Positions 9,501 to 18,851 are shown, numbered from the stretch's first letter. The stretch: DNA of 60,000 nt from Polytrichum commune (GCA_950295325.1 OX485805.1:48572758-48632757), one strand, 5' to 3'. A program made the numbers and translations. Notes: generated from the letters alone by a model not told the origin.

Positions 9501-10780
9501 TTCTTATCTTTAGCATTCTCCCTTTCCCTGGGAGGCCTGCCATAAAACTCCCACACCTCCCTCGAGGCCATGATGTTTCTGATCCACGATGCCTGATAGG
9601 CCCTCTTTTTGTTCCCCATGTTGAAGAACCTGGAGATGTCGCTGAGGACCGTCTCGTTGTCCGACCAAACCACCAAAGCCTTCCAAACTTTTAGTTTCTC
9701 CTTCTGGTTGTTCGGGTCGTTCCACTCGGTCATCAGCTGGATTTTTTTTTATGCCTCCACACTGTGCTGCCCGTCAATCAACCAGAAGTCTCCTTTGGAG
9801 ATTGTCGGCCACATATCAGGCGTCGGCATTCTCTTCAACCCTTGTGGCATGACAACAATCGTCTGCCTGTCGTCCTTGAACTGCCCGCCCAAGATTTGAG
9901 CGACCATCAAGTCGACGTAGGCGTCCTCCTTGGCTCGGACACATTTCTCGGGTGGCGCAAGGTGGCACTGCGCAATGTTGACCTCGAACTTGAAGTCCCT
10001 GCCCATGAAGAAGCAGTGCAGGCATTTTGTTTCGAAGTTGGTGTTTATTTTTTGTATTTCGCCTGCATCCATCTCCTGGCCAGGCTTCGGCATCCGGAGC
10101 TCCAGGGAAACAGGCTCGTCAGTCATCACCGATGACTCTCTTCCCCTTTTGGAAGGGGTCGTTTGACGGCTTGTTGATGGCGTTGGCGTCTCGCTATCAG
10201 CCGGCGTTGTTGTAGTACTTGTCCGTCTCGACTCCACAGGGACCGCCCGCGGTTTCCTCACAGTTTGTGGTCTTGAGGACCCTGCGCCTTCTTCCGTCGT
10301 TGCCTTCCGCCTCACAGGCTGTTGTGTCTTGGGTTTGCTTTGCAGCGCCTTGTTTAGAACCGTGATGGCCTGTTTTAGCTTCGTGAACCTGCTCGCAACC
10401 TTCGTGTTGGTTACACTGCCATCTATGAATATGGCCTCCGGTTGTATGGTTTCGGGGTCGACGCAGGTCTCCTTGGCGTACAGGGGGTCGAAGGGCTCGG
10501 AGAACTGGTGCATGAACATGTGGACGTTCTGCACGGCGGAGTTCTCCAGTATGACATCTACATAGTCCCCGAGAGACTGGACAGACGCAACCTCCCATCC
10601 CGTCAGCGTTGCCCAGGTGTGCTGCTCGTGGGTCCCCACCTTCACCACCTGAACGGACCATGCCAGAACGACGCCATCTTTTGGGACGTAAGAATCGTCC
10701 TGTGGAGTTTCATACTCCTGCCAAAGGTGGTCTGGCGCGAGCATGAACCACCTTTCACCTGGTCTCTTTTTAGGGGCCAT
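6149..10780 (-). CDS. ParB-like / DNA methyltransferase-like fusion
   Basis: Three exons fit in phase 0: 10780-9488, 9215-7950 and 7631-6149, about 1,350 codons in total. ATG 10780 directly follows TTGCAG, so it could instead be an internal exon. Exon 1 has an unknown N-terminal domain and a Thr/Ser/Pro/Arg-rich linker. It ends in a ParB/sulfiredoxin-like domain: RAKEDAYVDLMVAQILGG, TIVVMPQG and FWLIDGQHSVEA, where the family has DGQHRxEAAK. Exon 2 leads into CIFNVFGGSKPIFAAM, continued by MSGLNIYSYVEDADVQFY in exon 3. Together these resemble the FxGxG SAM-binding motif and acidic strand of beta-order DNA aminomethylases. I see no DPPY motif, so activity is uncertain. Exon 3 continues with a Glu-rich stretch, basic patches, a coiled coil and a Pro-rich tail. 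Lesions are one in-frame TAA (9751-9749) and a +1 frame conflict at a nine-C run (7348-7356). ParB-plus-methylase fusions are known in bacteria and phages. Confidence 0.65.
7716..7914. repeat. Palindrome cluster 2 (6 copies, intron 2)
   Basis: Copies start at 7716, 7751, 7787, 7823, 7859 and 7895, a 36-bp tandem period with ACTAGGGGCATACCCAG-like spacers. Centres are AG, AG, then four CT. The last copy has one change (GGATCG). All lie in the second intron (7949-7632) of the ParB/methylase-like gene. Confidence 0.95.
9345..9478. repeat. Palindrome cluster 3 (3 copies, intron 1)
   Basis: Perfect copies at 9345 (centre AT), 9402 (AG) and 9459 (GT), exactly 57 bp apart. They lie in the first intron (9487-9216) of the ParB/methylase-like gene. 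The copy nearest the donor begins 9 bases into the intron. Confidence 0.95.
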
Positions 10781-10808
10781 CTGCAACCCAAGAAATCGAA
10801 ACTGTGAG

Positions 10809-11936
10809 TTTCGGTCGATCGACCCAAAGTATTGCAATGTGCATTTAACATTTGGAGGATTGACTCAAACATTACTTAATTTTCAAAGTCGTTTTAAAAG
10901 ATCTTTTAGATTTTAAATTGTGGTTTAGGTGGTCACCCTGCAATGTTTGAGTCGAGCGACCCAAACATGATGAGGCTGCAAATTTAGGTAGTTTAACCCA
11001 TTCATTTCAGAGTGCAATGTTTGGGTCGAACGACCCAAACATTTACTTAATTTTCAAAGTTCTTTTATATTTTACAATGTGTTTTAGTTCTTCTCCGTGT
11101 AATGTTTGGGTCGACCGACCGAAACATGTTAGGCTGTAAATTTAGGTAGCTCAACCCAATCATTTCAGACTGCATTGTTTGGATCGCACGACCCAAACAT
11201 TTACTTAATTTTGAATGTTCTTTTATATTTTACAATGTGGTTTGTTCTTCTCCCTGTAATGTTTGGGTCGAGCGACCCAAACATGATGAGGCTGCAAATT
11301 TAGGAAGCTCAACCCATTCATTTCAGAGTGCAATGTTTGGGTCGAACGACCCAAACATTTACTTTATTTTCAAAGTTCTTTTATATTTTACTATGTGGTT
11401 TGTTCTTCTCCCTGTAATGTTTGGGTCGAGCGACCCAAACATGATGAGGCTGCAAATTTAGGTAGCTCAACCCATTCATTTCAGACTGCAATGTTTGGGT
11501 CGAACGACCCAAACATTTACTTCATTTTCAAAGTTCTTTTATATTTTACAATGTGGTTTGTTCTTCTCCCTGTAATGTTTGGGTCGAGCGACCCAAACAT
11601 GATGAGGCTGCAAATTTAGGAAGCTCAACCCATTCATTTCAGACTGCAATGTTTGGGTCGAACGACCCAAACATTTACTTAATTTTTGAAGTTCTTTTAT
11701 ATTTTACAATGTGGTTTAGTTCTTCTCCCTGTAATGTTTGGGTCGAGCGACCCAAACATAATGAGGCTCCAATGTTTGGGTCGCTCGACCCAAACAAGAG
11801 GCTGCAATGTTTGGGTCGCTCGACCCAAACAAGATGCTGCAATGTTTGGGTCGAACGACCCAAACATTTAGTTCATTTTAGGCTGCAATTCAAATATTTA
11901 TTATATTTTAATATGAGTTTGGGTCGTCTCCCCAAA
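10809..11936. repeat. Palindrome cluster 4 (16 copies, 158-bp array)
   Basis: Copies start at 10809, 10946, 11020, 11105, 11178, 11262, 11336, 11420, 11494, 11578, 11652, 11737, 11775, 11810, 11845 and 11918. From 10946 to 11737 the spacing alternates 74 and 84 bp (73-85), a 158-bp higher-order unit that mostly pairs an AG-centred with an AA-centred site. The last is degenerate. The flanks extend the palindrome to ATG...CAT in many copies. The array lies directly upstream of the ParB/methylase-like start at 10780, so it occupies that gene's promoter or 5' leader region. Confidence 0.95.
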
Positions 11937-12718
11937 CTACTGTGTTTCCAGATGCATGTTTAATGCTTCGGCAACATATACAATGCTTATGCATTGTATA
12001 TGTAACAGGAACCTAAAGGGAATGATGCAAATTGTGTGCACTGATGCAAATTGCTTACCTTGTCTTTCAAACTCTTGAAAGCTGCTCTCACAATCTGCTT
12101 CTTACAACCAGACTCAGAAACTCTGTTGTGGCACTAAAGAACAACTCTCACAAAGACCTCAGAAACACAATGAATCTCTCAAGCACCCTAAAACTTTCTC
12201 ACAAACCCCCTGATTCTTGCAAACTCAGGCCTAATTTGAAAGACCTCTACCTTTCTATCACACTCGACCGTGCTCACTTCTACTCAACCTAAAATCACTC
12301 CATGCATGAAATTTACAAAACAAGTAAGGAGTTCAACACAATAAACCGCTCCGAACTCACTCAAAGCTAACACTCTGGACCAAGAAGAGAGAATAACAAG
12401 AGGAAGACAATAACAAGAGGAATAGAATGAGAGAAGAGGAGGAGAAGCATCAGAGAGGAGGACAGGAATGAAGGAGAAAGAAGAATGAAAGGAAGCGGCG
12501 CGACCAAGACAAAAGCAAAAGGTGCGAAAGGAAGCGCTTGGCGCGGCGCTATGGAAAGCGGCGGCGGCGTTTCCAAGAGCGGCGCTTGGCGCGGAGGAAG
12601 AGAGGAAGAAAAAGAGAGAAAGAAAAAAGAGGAGGGGAGAGAAGGAGAGAGCGGAAGGGGTCACCCTAAACCCTCGAATCCGGGCCATTAGATTGCGCCG
12701 GGCCCATCAACGGCTCAG
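11937..12718. other. Non-genic DNA with GA-rich tract
   Basis: From about 12370 to 12660 the plus strand is strongly purine-rich (AGGAGGAGAAG-like, then GGAAGCGGCGCG blocks). Open frames here (12284-12688 minus, 12485-12691 plus) follow from this composition. The segment differs from its AT-rich surroundings and may be an LTR or promoter fragment from another element, but I cannot prove termini. Confidence 0.35.
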
Positions 12719-12787
12719 AAGCCTCGCGGGCCAACACTCTGCCAGGTGTCGACACCTCCTTGGTTAAGGTGGTTGCCCGCGAGGCTT
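12719..12787. repeat. GC-rich hairpin with central palindrome
   Basis: AAGCCTCGCGGGC at 12719-12731 is the exact reverse complement of GCCCGCGAGGCTT at 12775-12787. Between them lies the 14-bp palindrome AGGTGTCGACACCT at 12744-12757, and GTGTTGACACCT follows the right arm. It could fold as a strong stem or bind a dimeric protein. It is unrelated in sequence to the TTTGGGTCG palindromes. Confidence 0.7.
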
Positions 12788-12899
12788 GTGGTGTTGACAC
12801 CTGCCACCCTAGGCAGATTGCCTTCCTGGTTGTCCTTGCCCCTAGGTGCGGGACATAGGAGGGCCGGCGCCTCTCTTGGCCGCCCAGCCCCGGCCTTCT

Positions 12900-14285
12900 A
12901 ACCCGCTATTCATTAGCGGCAATTCAATACCACTTAAAAACCTACGTGGACTAAGGTATTCCACAAAATTAACACCATCGCCAACTCATATTTTAATGGT
13001 GTTCAATTGAATGATCACCCGTTGGAATTGATAACATCGTAGAATGTAGCCATTATCGTTTTGGTGTATGAATAATGTAATTTATGGAATCATATGAGAG
13101 TGTTACAAAGTCTAAGAGGAGTAAGTCATAATTATATTGCAATCCACAAAGGCAATTACACGGTGCAATAATATAAATATGGTAACCATTCACATGGTTA
13201 ACAGTTTAGGATTATGTATTGTAATTTATATGATGGTTGTTGGTAGAGGACAATGCTCTAGTCTATAATGGATACCCTAACAAGTAGCATTAGAGTGAAC
13301 ATTAATATATGTACTTAGAAGTTCACATTTGAAGTACATGGGAGAAACAAATGATTACAAATGTATCTACTGCAACCCCATGGAGTTCACATATCATATG
13401 AAGTCATTTAAACATTCAATTTGATGTTTGATGATGCCTAAACCCTAAACCCTAAACCCTAAACAACACAAACCATAACTGGATGGCACATAGGTCAAAT
13501 GACATGGGCCTTGGTGCTTGTAGTTTCCAATACAAATGTATAATGTCATCACAACATCCTAATTCACAAACGTGAAAGATGGATGTGTGGTTTTTCACGA
13601 ATGAACGCACTAAAGGAAATAAATGATATTGTGCTCACAAGTAGGTGATACAATATTAACCTATAACCTTGTCACCTGGTAAGAAGAGCATAAGAACTAG
13701 ATTATAATAGATAGGATGTTGTTCATGTTAACATGTTATTTGGAATAGTGAAATATTATATATTAATTTAAGGTAGATTTCATGTTGTGAATGATATGAG
13801 GACATACCTTTTGAACTTTGCATGTTTTGCTCACACACATTGCTAGAGTTCAAGGGACTTCACGATAGGTTCAAACATCATTGAAACATTGAATGTACCA
13901 AATGTCATTTGTGGTTTATGGTTCCATTAATGACTTCCACATAGGTACTAGGTTATTGTCACACTTGGAGCCTTGAGGATGAAGCAATATTGGGTGCACA
14001 CATTACAACACAAAAGATGTTCTTTTAACTAGCGGAAATTGAAAGTTGGCCAAATTATTCAAGTTTGTCATGGCATTAATTATTTGTTTTCAAAATATAA
14101 GTCCTCATGTGAGAGTGTAAGTAATTGCATTAACTATTATATTTAGTGACTTTTAGTGACTTTTAGTATATGAAGTTTTGTAATACATGCACATCTTTTG
14201 TCAATATATTGTTTGAAATATACCATAATGTTTGACTACAAGTAGAGTAAAACCCCTTAATAGATATAATCTTACATATTGTCAC
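12900..14285. other. AT-rich non-genic DNA within the element
   Basis: No open frame of note and no palindrome copies. It contains the telomere-type tract at 13437. It separates the two divergently transcribed genes of the element. Confidence 0.5.
13437..13464. repeat. Interstitial telomere-type tract
   Basis: Almost four units of CCCTAAA, the plant telomere repeat. It is short, so it is unlikely to be a remnant of a true chromosome end. Such telo-boxes also occur in plant promoters. Confidence 0.85.
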
Positions 14286-14413
14286 AGGGTTATTGGTATT
14301 CAGTGTATGCGTTCATATGTAGTGTATCAAAATCTTTATATCCTTTTTAGTTATATGATAGTTAGTGTTTGATACACTTAAAACGAACGCATACACTTCC
14401 TATTACTAACCCT
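14286..14413. repeat. Hairpin repeat, ~128 bp
   Basis: AGGGTTA...AGTGTATGCGTTC...AGTGTATCAAA on the left arm is matched in inverted order on the right arm (TTTGATACACT...GAACGCATACACT...TAACCCT). No clear target duplication. The right end runs into the dispersed repeat at 14405. Confidence 0.75.
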
Positions 14414-14663
14414 ATGAGAGTAAGTAACATTAAATGTAAACTCAAACACTAAATATCCACTGTGGTGATATATGGAAGTTACATATAGGAATTTAGTATT
14501 AGTAAGGATGTGAGAAAAAAATACAACAATGATAAAAGGAGAAAGGAGATGGCAATAGGGAAGGTGGTGGTGTATTCATGTATAAAACTAATTATGAAAG
14601 AGTTGAAGAATAGTGTTGACCAAGTTAGGGTGGTAACAACTTTAAATAATATATGTTGAATTA
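14405..14663 (+). repeat. Dispersed repeat, copy A
   Basis: Shares order and sequence with 48026-48260: CCCTATGA(G/A)AGTAAGTAAC, TAAATGTAAACTCAAACACT, GGCAATAGGGAAGGT and AGGGTGGTAACAAC occur in the same order and spacing. One copy is inside the 15.5-kb element and one is far outside, so this is an independent repeat family. It was either inserted in the element or carried by it. Confidence 0.8.
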
Positions 14664-15042
14664 TTCATTTGATGGTTGGGGCAACGAAGAGCCAAGCTAA
14701 ATATACATTGTCTATTATTGACAAGAAGCGGGAAATTGAGTCAGAAGGTTTGAATTAACGTCCAAAGGAGACCAGGCGGGAAAGGCATCCAAAGAGGATG
14801 CCCAAAGCGGAGGCGGGTAGTATAAAGAGCCCAACCCCCCCAAATGCTGGTTCTTTCTTTCATGTCCCAATCCTGAGATTGCTGCAAGCTCTCTAAGTTG
14901 GAGCTGTAATACACGGTTTGTGTACGTTTCCATTCATGAGCAGCTAATTACAACAAATATCTACGAGTTCAGTTGTTCCAAATAGGTTATATATAGATTA
15001 ATAGAGAATCACCCGAATAAATAGGCGGATTTTGCGGAATTG
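14664..15042. other. Non-genic spacer
   Basis: No gene recognised. A short minus-strand open frame at 14715-14933 has no motif. The spacer leads into the 78-bp palindrome array. Confidence 0.45.
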
Positions 15043-15780
15043 TTTGGGTCGGTCGACCCAAACCCAGCCTTACAGTGTGGGTGCTCTCTGTTGTGAGCCT
15101 GAACCCATCCTGCCTCAAGGTTTGGGTCGATCGACCCAAACCCAGCCCTACAGTGTGGGTGCTCACTGATGTGAGCCTGAACCCATCCTGCCTCAAGGTT
15201 TGGGTCGATCGACCCAAACCCAACCCTACAGTGTGGGTGCTCATTGTTGTGAGCCTGAACCCATCCTGCCTCAAGGTTTGGGTCGATCGACCCAAACCCA
15301 GCCCTACAGTGTGGGTGCTCACTGTTGTGAGCCTGAACCCATCCTGCCAAAAGGTTTGGGTCGCTCGACCCAAACCCAGCCCTACAGTGTGGGTGCTCAC
15401 TGTTGTGAGCCTGAACCCATCCTGCCAAAAGGTTTGGGTCGGTCGACCCAAACCCAGCCCTACAGTGTGGGTGCTCACTGTTGTGAGCCTGAACCCATCC
15501 TGCCAAAAGGTTTGGGTCGGTCGATCCAAACCCAGCCCTACAGTGTGGGTGTTCACTGTTGTGAGCCTGAACCCATCCTGCCAAAAGGTTTGGGTGGGTC
15601 GACCCAAACCCAACCCTACAGTGTGGGTGCTCACTGTTGTGAGCCTGAACCCATCCTGCCAAAAGGTTTGGGTCGGTCGACCCAAACCCAGCCCCCTAAG
15701 TATGGGTGCTCCTTGTCGTGACCTTAAACCCATCCTCCCAAAAGGTTTGGGTCGCTCGACCCAAACCCAGCCTCTAAGTG
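15043..15780. repeat. Palindrome cluster 5 (10 copies, 78-bp tandem array)
   Basis: Copies start at 15043, 15121, 15199, 15277, 15355, 15433, 15511, 15589, 15667 and 15746. The period is 78 bp (79 for the last step). Spacers read CCCAGCCCTACAGTGTGGGT and then a conserved GAGCCTGAACCCATCCTGCC. Centres are GT, AT, AT, AT, CT, GT, GT, GT, GT, CT. Two copies have one change each. The array ends about 200 bp upstream of the transposase-like start, placing it in that gene's promoter region. Long open frames on both strands here are an artefact of the stop-free repeat. Confidence 0.95.
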
Positions 15781-15979
15781 TGGATGGGATCTGGATGACA
15801 GTGTGGCCACTGGCCATCCAAAACCTTTACGAACCCAATGGCATATTAGTCATATGAACTTGTATGAGCACTGAGTATTTGCAATTTTGTTTATATATGA
15901 TGGTTTTTGTGGTCTTCGATTTGAACCTACAATTTTTGTGATTTTTTGACAATGTTCAATGTTCATGTGTGTAGGCAGA

Positions 15980-18317
15980 ATGGATGGGTTTAGTGAAATT
16001 GGGGATTGGTCATCTGATGACATGGCCGTGTGTTGTAAGGCATGGTACACCATTCACGGTGTGTCGAAAGCGGACTTTTATCGACAAGCTGCTTATGCCA
16101 AGGAAGGCCGCCGGTCCCGTCACCATGGTAATGTGGGTTTAAAGAAGCCTAGGGAAGCAACAAGGCAAGCAACGGCCACTCTAGCAACCATCATTGTCCC
16201 CCTTGCCGATGCAATGCCGCACAAAACACGCACGCTCACAACCGGTGAAAAGGTTGTGGAGAAAGTTCTTCCCACATGCACAAAATGGAAAGACATATTG
16301 TTGGACGTGAATGCAGTTGGCGAGAAGATTGGGTTGGAGCCAATTTCATTGTCAAAATTGAGTGCAATTAAGAAACAAAACTTTAGCGAATACATTACAA
16401 AAAGACGAGGGGACAAATTTGCCAGGTGCTCTAATTGCGAGAAGTTGAAGCGCCTCCGGGATGCACACACGATGGGTACCGAGTGATATGCAACGCATCA
16501 ATTGAACTATTTCAAGCACGTAAACATGCAAGAGGCACACCGTAATGATTATTACACAAATAGAGCTTTGTCCATCTCCAGGCCCTTGGAGGTTCTTACG
16601 GTCATCCATGATAAAATGGACCATGCCAAAACAGCCTCCCCATGTTTTGCAAATCGAATCAAGGCCACGGATGGGTTTTTTAAGTTGCCTGTATCGGTTA
16701 CAGGTGAACTTCGAAACAATGTCATCACATACCCTAAATGTTGTGGTTTTTTATTCCGTGATGTACTTGAGAACATGGATTCACTCAAAATGGTTTAATT
16801 ATATCTAATCACGTTGGGTTGGCATTACAGGAATGATTGCACATGGACACGGTGATGTCAAGTTTGCTTATTATGCTCTTGATTTGTATCCAGCGGATTC
16901 AAACCACACAATAGGGTCATTTGCAAGGCTTTTACGTGATTTAGAGAAACCGCCAGCCTATTCTTCAGGATTGTTATTTGAAAACACGGGTTCAACACCT
17001 CTATATGAAGCGTTGTTGGATGGAAAAGATGTATGCTTTCATTCATTGCCAGAGCCACCCAGTGATCCCGTGATTGCCAAAAAGTTGCCTCCCACTTTGC
17101 GTGTCCAATTGGACAATTGTGTCAAGGACAATAAAAGTAGATATGTTTTTGCATATTGGTCGTTGTTGGTTGCGAAAGGCATTTTCAAGGAGGTTTTTGT
17201 GTCCTTCCTATTGGTAGGCCACACGCACGATGATATTGATGCATCTTTTGGGCGGTGGAGCATGAAGTTGCGGGAGGAGGATTTCCCTACAATCCCGTTA
17301 TTGATGAAGTCGTACATGGATTTGGATAACGTTCCGGTCATCCCCCATATGATTGAGGAGGTGCCAGACTTCAAGGCATTTATAGAACCTTATATTCGAA
17401 GTGGAGCTCACCGATTGATCGGGCATACGAAGGCACAACAATTCCGCTTCTATATGCGTGACGATGGTGTCCCGGCCATGCAATACAAGTTGTTGTGCAC
17501 GACACAAGACTGGAGCCCGCCGGAGGGTCTTCTTGTGTGGCGCGTGGATGCGGATGGAAAGACCATGTTACCGGATGGGGAGCCTAGGCCTTGCAAGCCA
17601 ATAGCCATGAAGAATTTGGAGGATATTTTGAAAGGTATATCAGGCTTCATACAATATTGGGAGAGTTTGAAAATAGCGGATGTTGGCGGATCATGTTGGC
17701 ATCGTTATGGGAGTTGGATACATTATTGGACACGTGTTCGTGCCGCCTTGGCAGACCTCCACCAAGATAGCCCTCATACTTTGAGGCATGGATTTTGGCC
17801 ACAAACACGAGTCGATGTACAAGCTTCGGAGCCTAGTCTTTTGGGAAATGGAGAGGTTCGAGAGGAGTTTGATGTGGACGACCATTACGTGGGGCCGGCT
17901 AGTAGTCGTCCCCCACCATCTTTCCGCATTGCAGTGGATTGTCATGAAGGTTATATGCTCATTTTACGTCCTGGAGACGAGACATATGCAAAGCCAGTGT
18001 GGGTGGCAAGAGCTTTGTCCAAACCCAATTTTGTAACTTCCAGCCCTCATTTTCGACAGATACAAGTGGAGTACTATTAACCGACAGCAAGGAATGAAGA
18101 TGTGATTCGGCATTATACAGGCTGGGATACAAACCCTAACTTTCGGTGGAAGGTGGATTCTGAGCACGGTCCAGCTTGGGTAGATACAGATTCCATATTC
18201 ATAGCATGGAAACCACGGAAAAACCATAGTGGATCAGTGTCCATCCCTCAAAAGTACATAACTTTTGCAAAAGACAACCTTGCTCGGATTGCACAAGAAG
18301 CAACTCACGTTGAATGA
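15980..18317 (+). pseudogene. DUF7869-like putative transposase (two nonsense codons)
   Basis: Coding runs 15980-16703, a 127-bp intron (CAG/GTGAAC to TTACAG, phase 1), then 16831-18317. In-frame stops are TGA at 16484-16486 and TAA at 18078-18080. Both lie inside clearly continuing homology-like sequence, so they look like point mutations. Landmarks are CSNCEKLKRLRDAH (paired Cys), QEAHRNDYYTNRALS, VTGMIAHGHGDVKFAYY across the intron, LRVQLDNCVKDNKSRYVF, VSFLLVGHTHDDIDASFGRW, and a C-terminal GWDTNPNFRWKVD. The QLDNxxxxNKxRY and GHTHxDID pair is what I associate with DUF7869, a domain with transposase-like distribution. The Asp residues of QLDN and HTHDDID are candidate catalytic acids, which is inference. 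It lies beside the right TIR and downstream of the 78-bp array, so it is the likely mobility gene. Family name is from memory. Confidence 0.65.
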
Positions 18318-18819
18318 GAAGTTGGTAGGATTGTGTTAGCATGATTATAGTTTAATACGTAATTATAGCAATATAAATTACACATATGTGTGCTCTTCAA
18401 AATTGGGGCAGAGTTTGGGTAGAACTTACGAATACTATATTGTTTGGAGTTGGATGAATATCCATTTACTATATTTCAAAAAAAAATGAAGTTCATCTTA
18501 TTATTATGTTTGGGACTATATTGTCGAATGAAGAAATATGCATTTATTACATGCACTTTGTATGTTGCAATGTCTATATTCTATTGTGCATGCTAATAAT
18601 AGAAATCAGTTTATATGTTTTTTGGGTGAAACTTGTTTGGAGTGCTCTACCCAATGTGTTTTTGTTGATGAAGTTGGTGTCGAGTGCTCTACCATATGTG
18701 CTTATGTCCGCACATCATAGATTTGGGATATTAGAACATATAATATAATTGAGATTGTTGACAATATAGTTTCGGGCCTCTTCAAGTTCTTTGATCCATA
18801 TATTAATTTGAGACTAGAG
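18318..18819. other. Right subterminal region of the element
   Basis: AT-rich, without a gene. The phrase GAGTGCTCTACC followed by ATGTG occurs twice (near 18639 and 18679). A small inverted repeat TGAGACT...AGTCTCA borders the right TIR. Confidence 0.5.
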
Positions 18820-18847
18820 AAAGTCTCAATTTAACGAATATAGTGTT
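18820..18847 (-). repeat. Right terminal inverted repeat, 28 bp
   Basis: Exact reverse complement of 3319-3346, followed by the target duplication CATT at 18848-18851. Confidence 0.95.
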
Positions 18848-18851
18848 CATT

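Larger units (their letters stand above)
3319..18847. mobile_element. 15.5-kb TIR element with ParB-methylase and DUF7869 genes
   Basis: The element is bounded by perfect 28-bp inverted repeats and flanked by the direct repeat CATT (3315-3318 and 18848-18851). Excising it with one CATT restores an uninterrupted SET-domain frame, which independently fixes both ends to the base. It carries four genes and 38 copies of a 20-bp palindrome not seen elsewhere in the window. The only transposase-like gene is the DUF7869-like ORF beside the right end. A 4-bp duplication fits some DDE families (Sola, Chapaev), but the protein does not obviously belong to either. The TIR contains CACTATA two bases in. 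Perfect TIRs and few coding lesions suggest a fairly recent insertion. Confidence 0.9.

Noticed and set aside
11237-11963. Repetitive open frames across the 158-bp array
   Set aside because: Same artefact of the stop-free palindromes. No start context or non-repeat domain.
14987-15857. Long overlapping open frames on both strands through the 78-bp array, encoding repetitive proteins
   Set aside because: The palindrome is stop-free in all six frames and 78 is divisible by three, so long repetitive frames arise automatically on both strands.
16704-16830. Frameshift in the DUF7869-like gene
   Set aside because: A normal intron (CAG/GTGAAC to TTACAG, phase 1) joins VTG to MIAHGHGD without loss, so no frameshift is needed.
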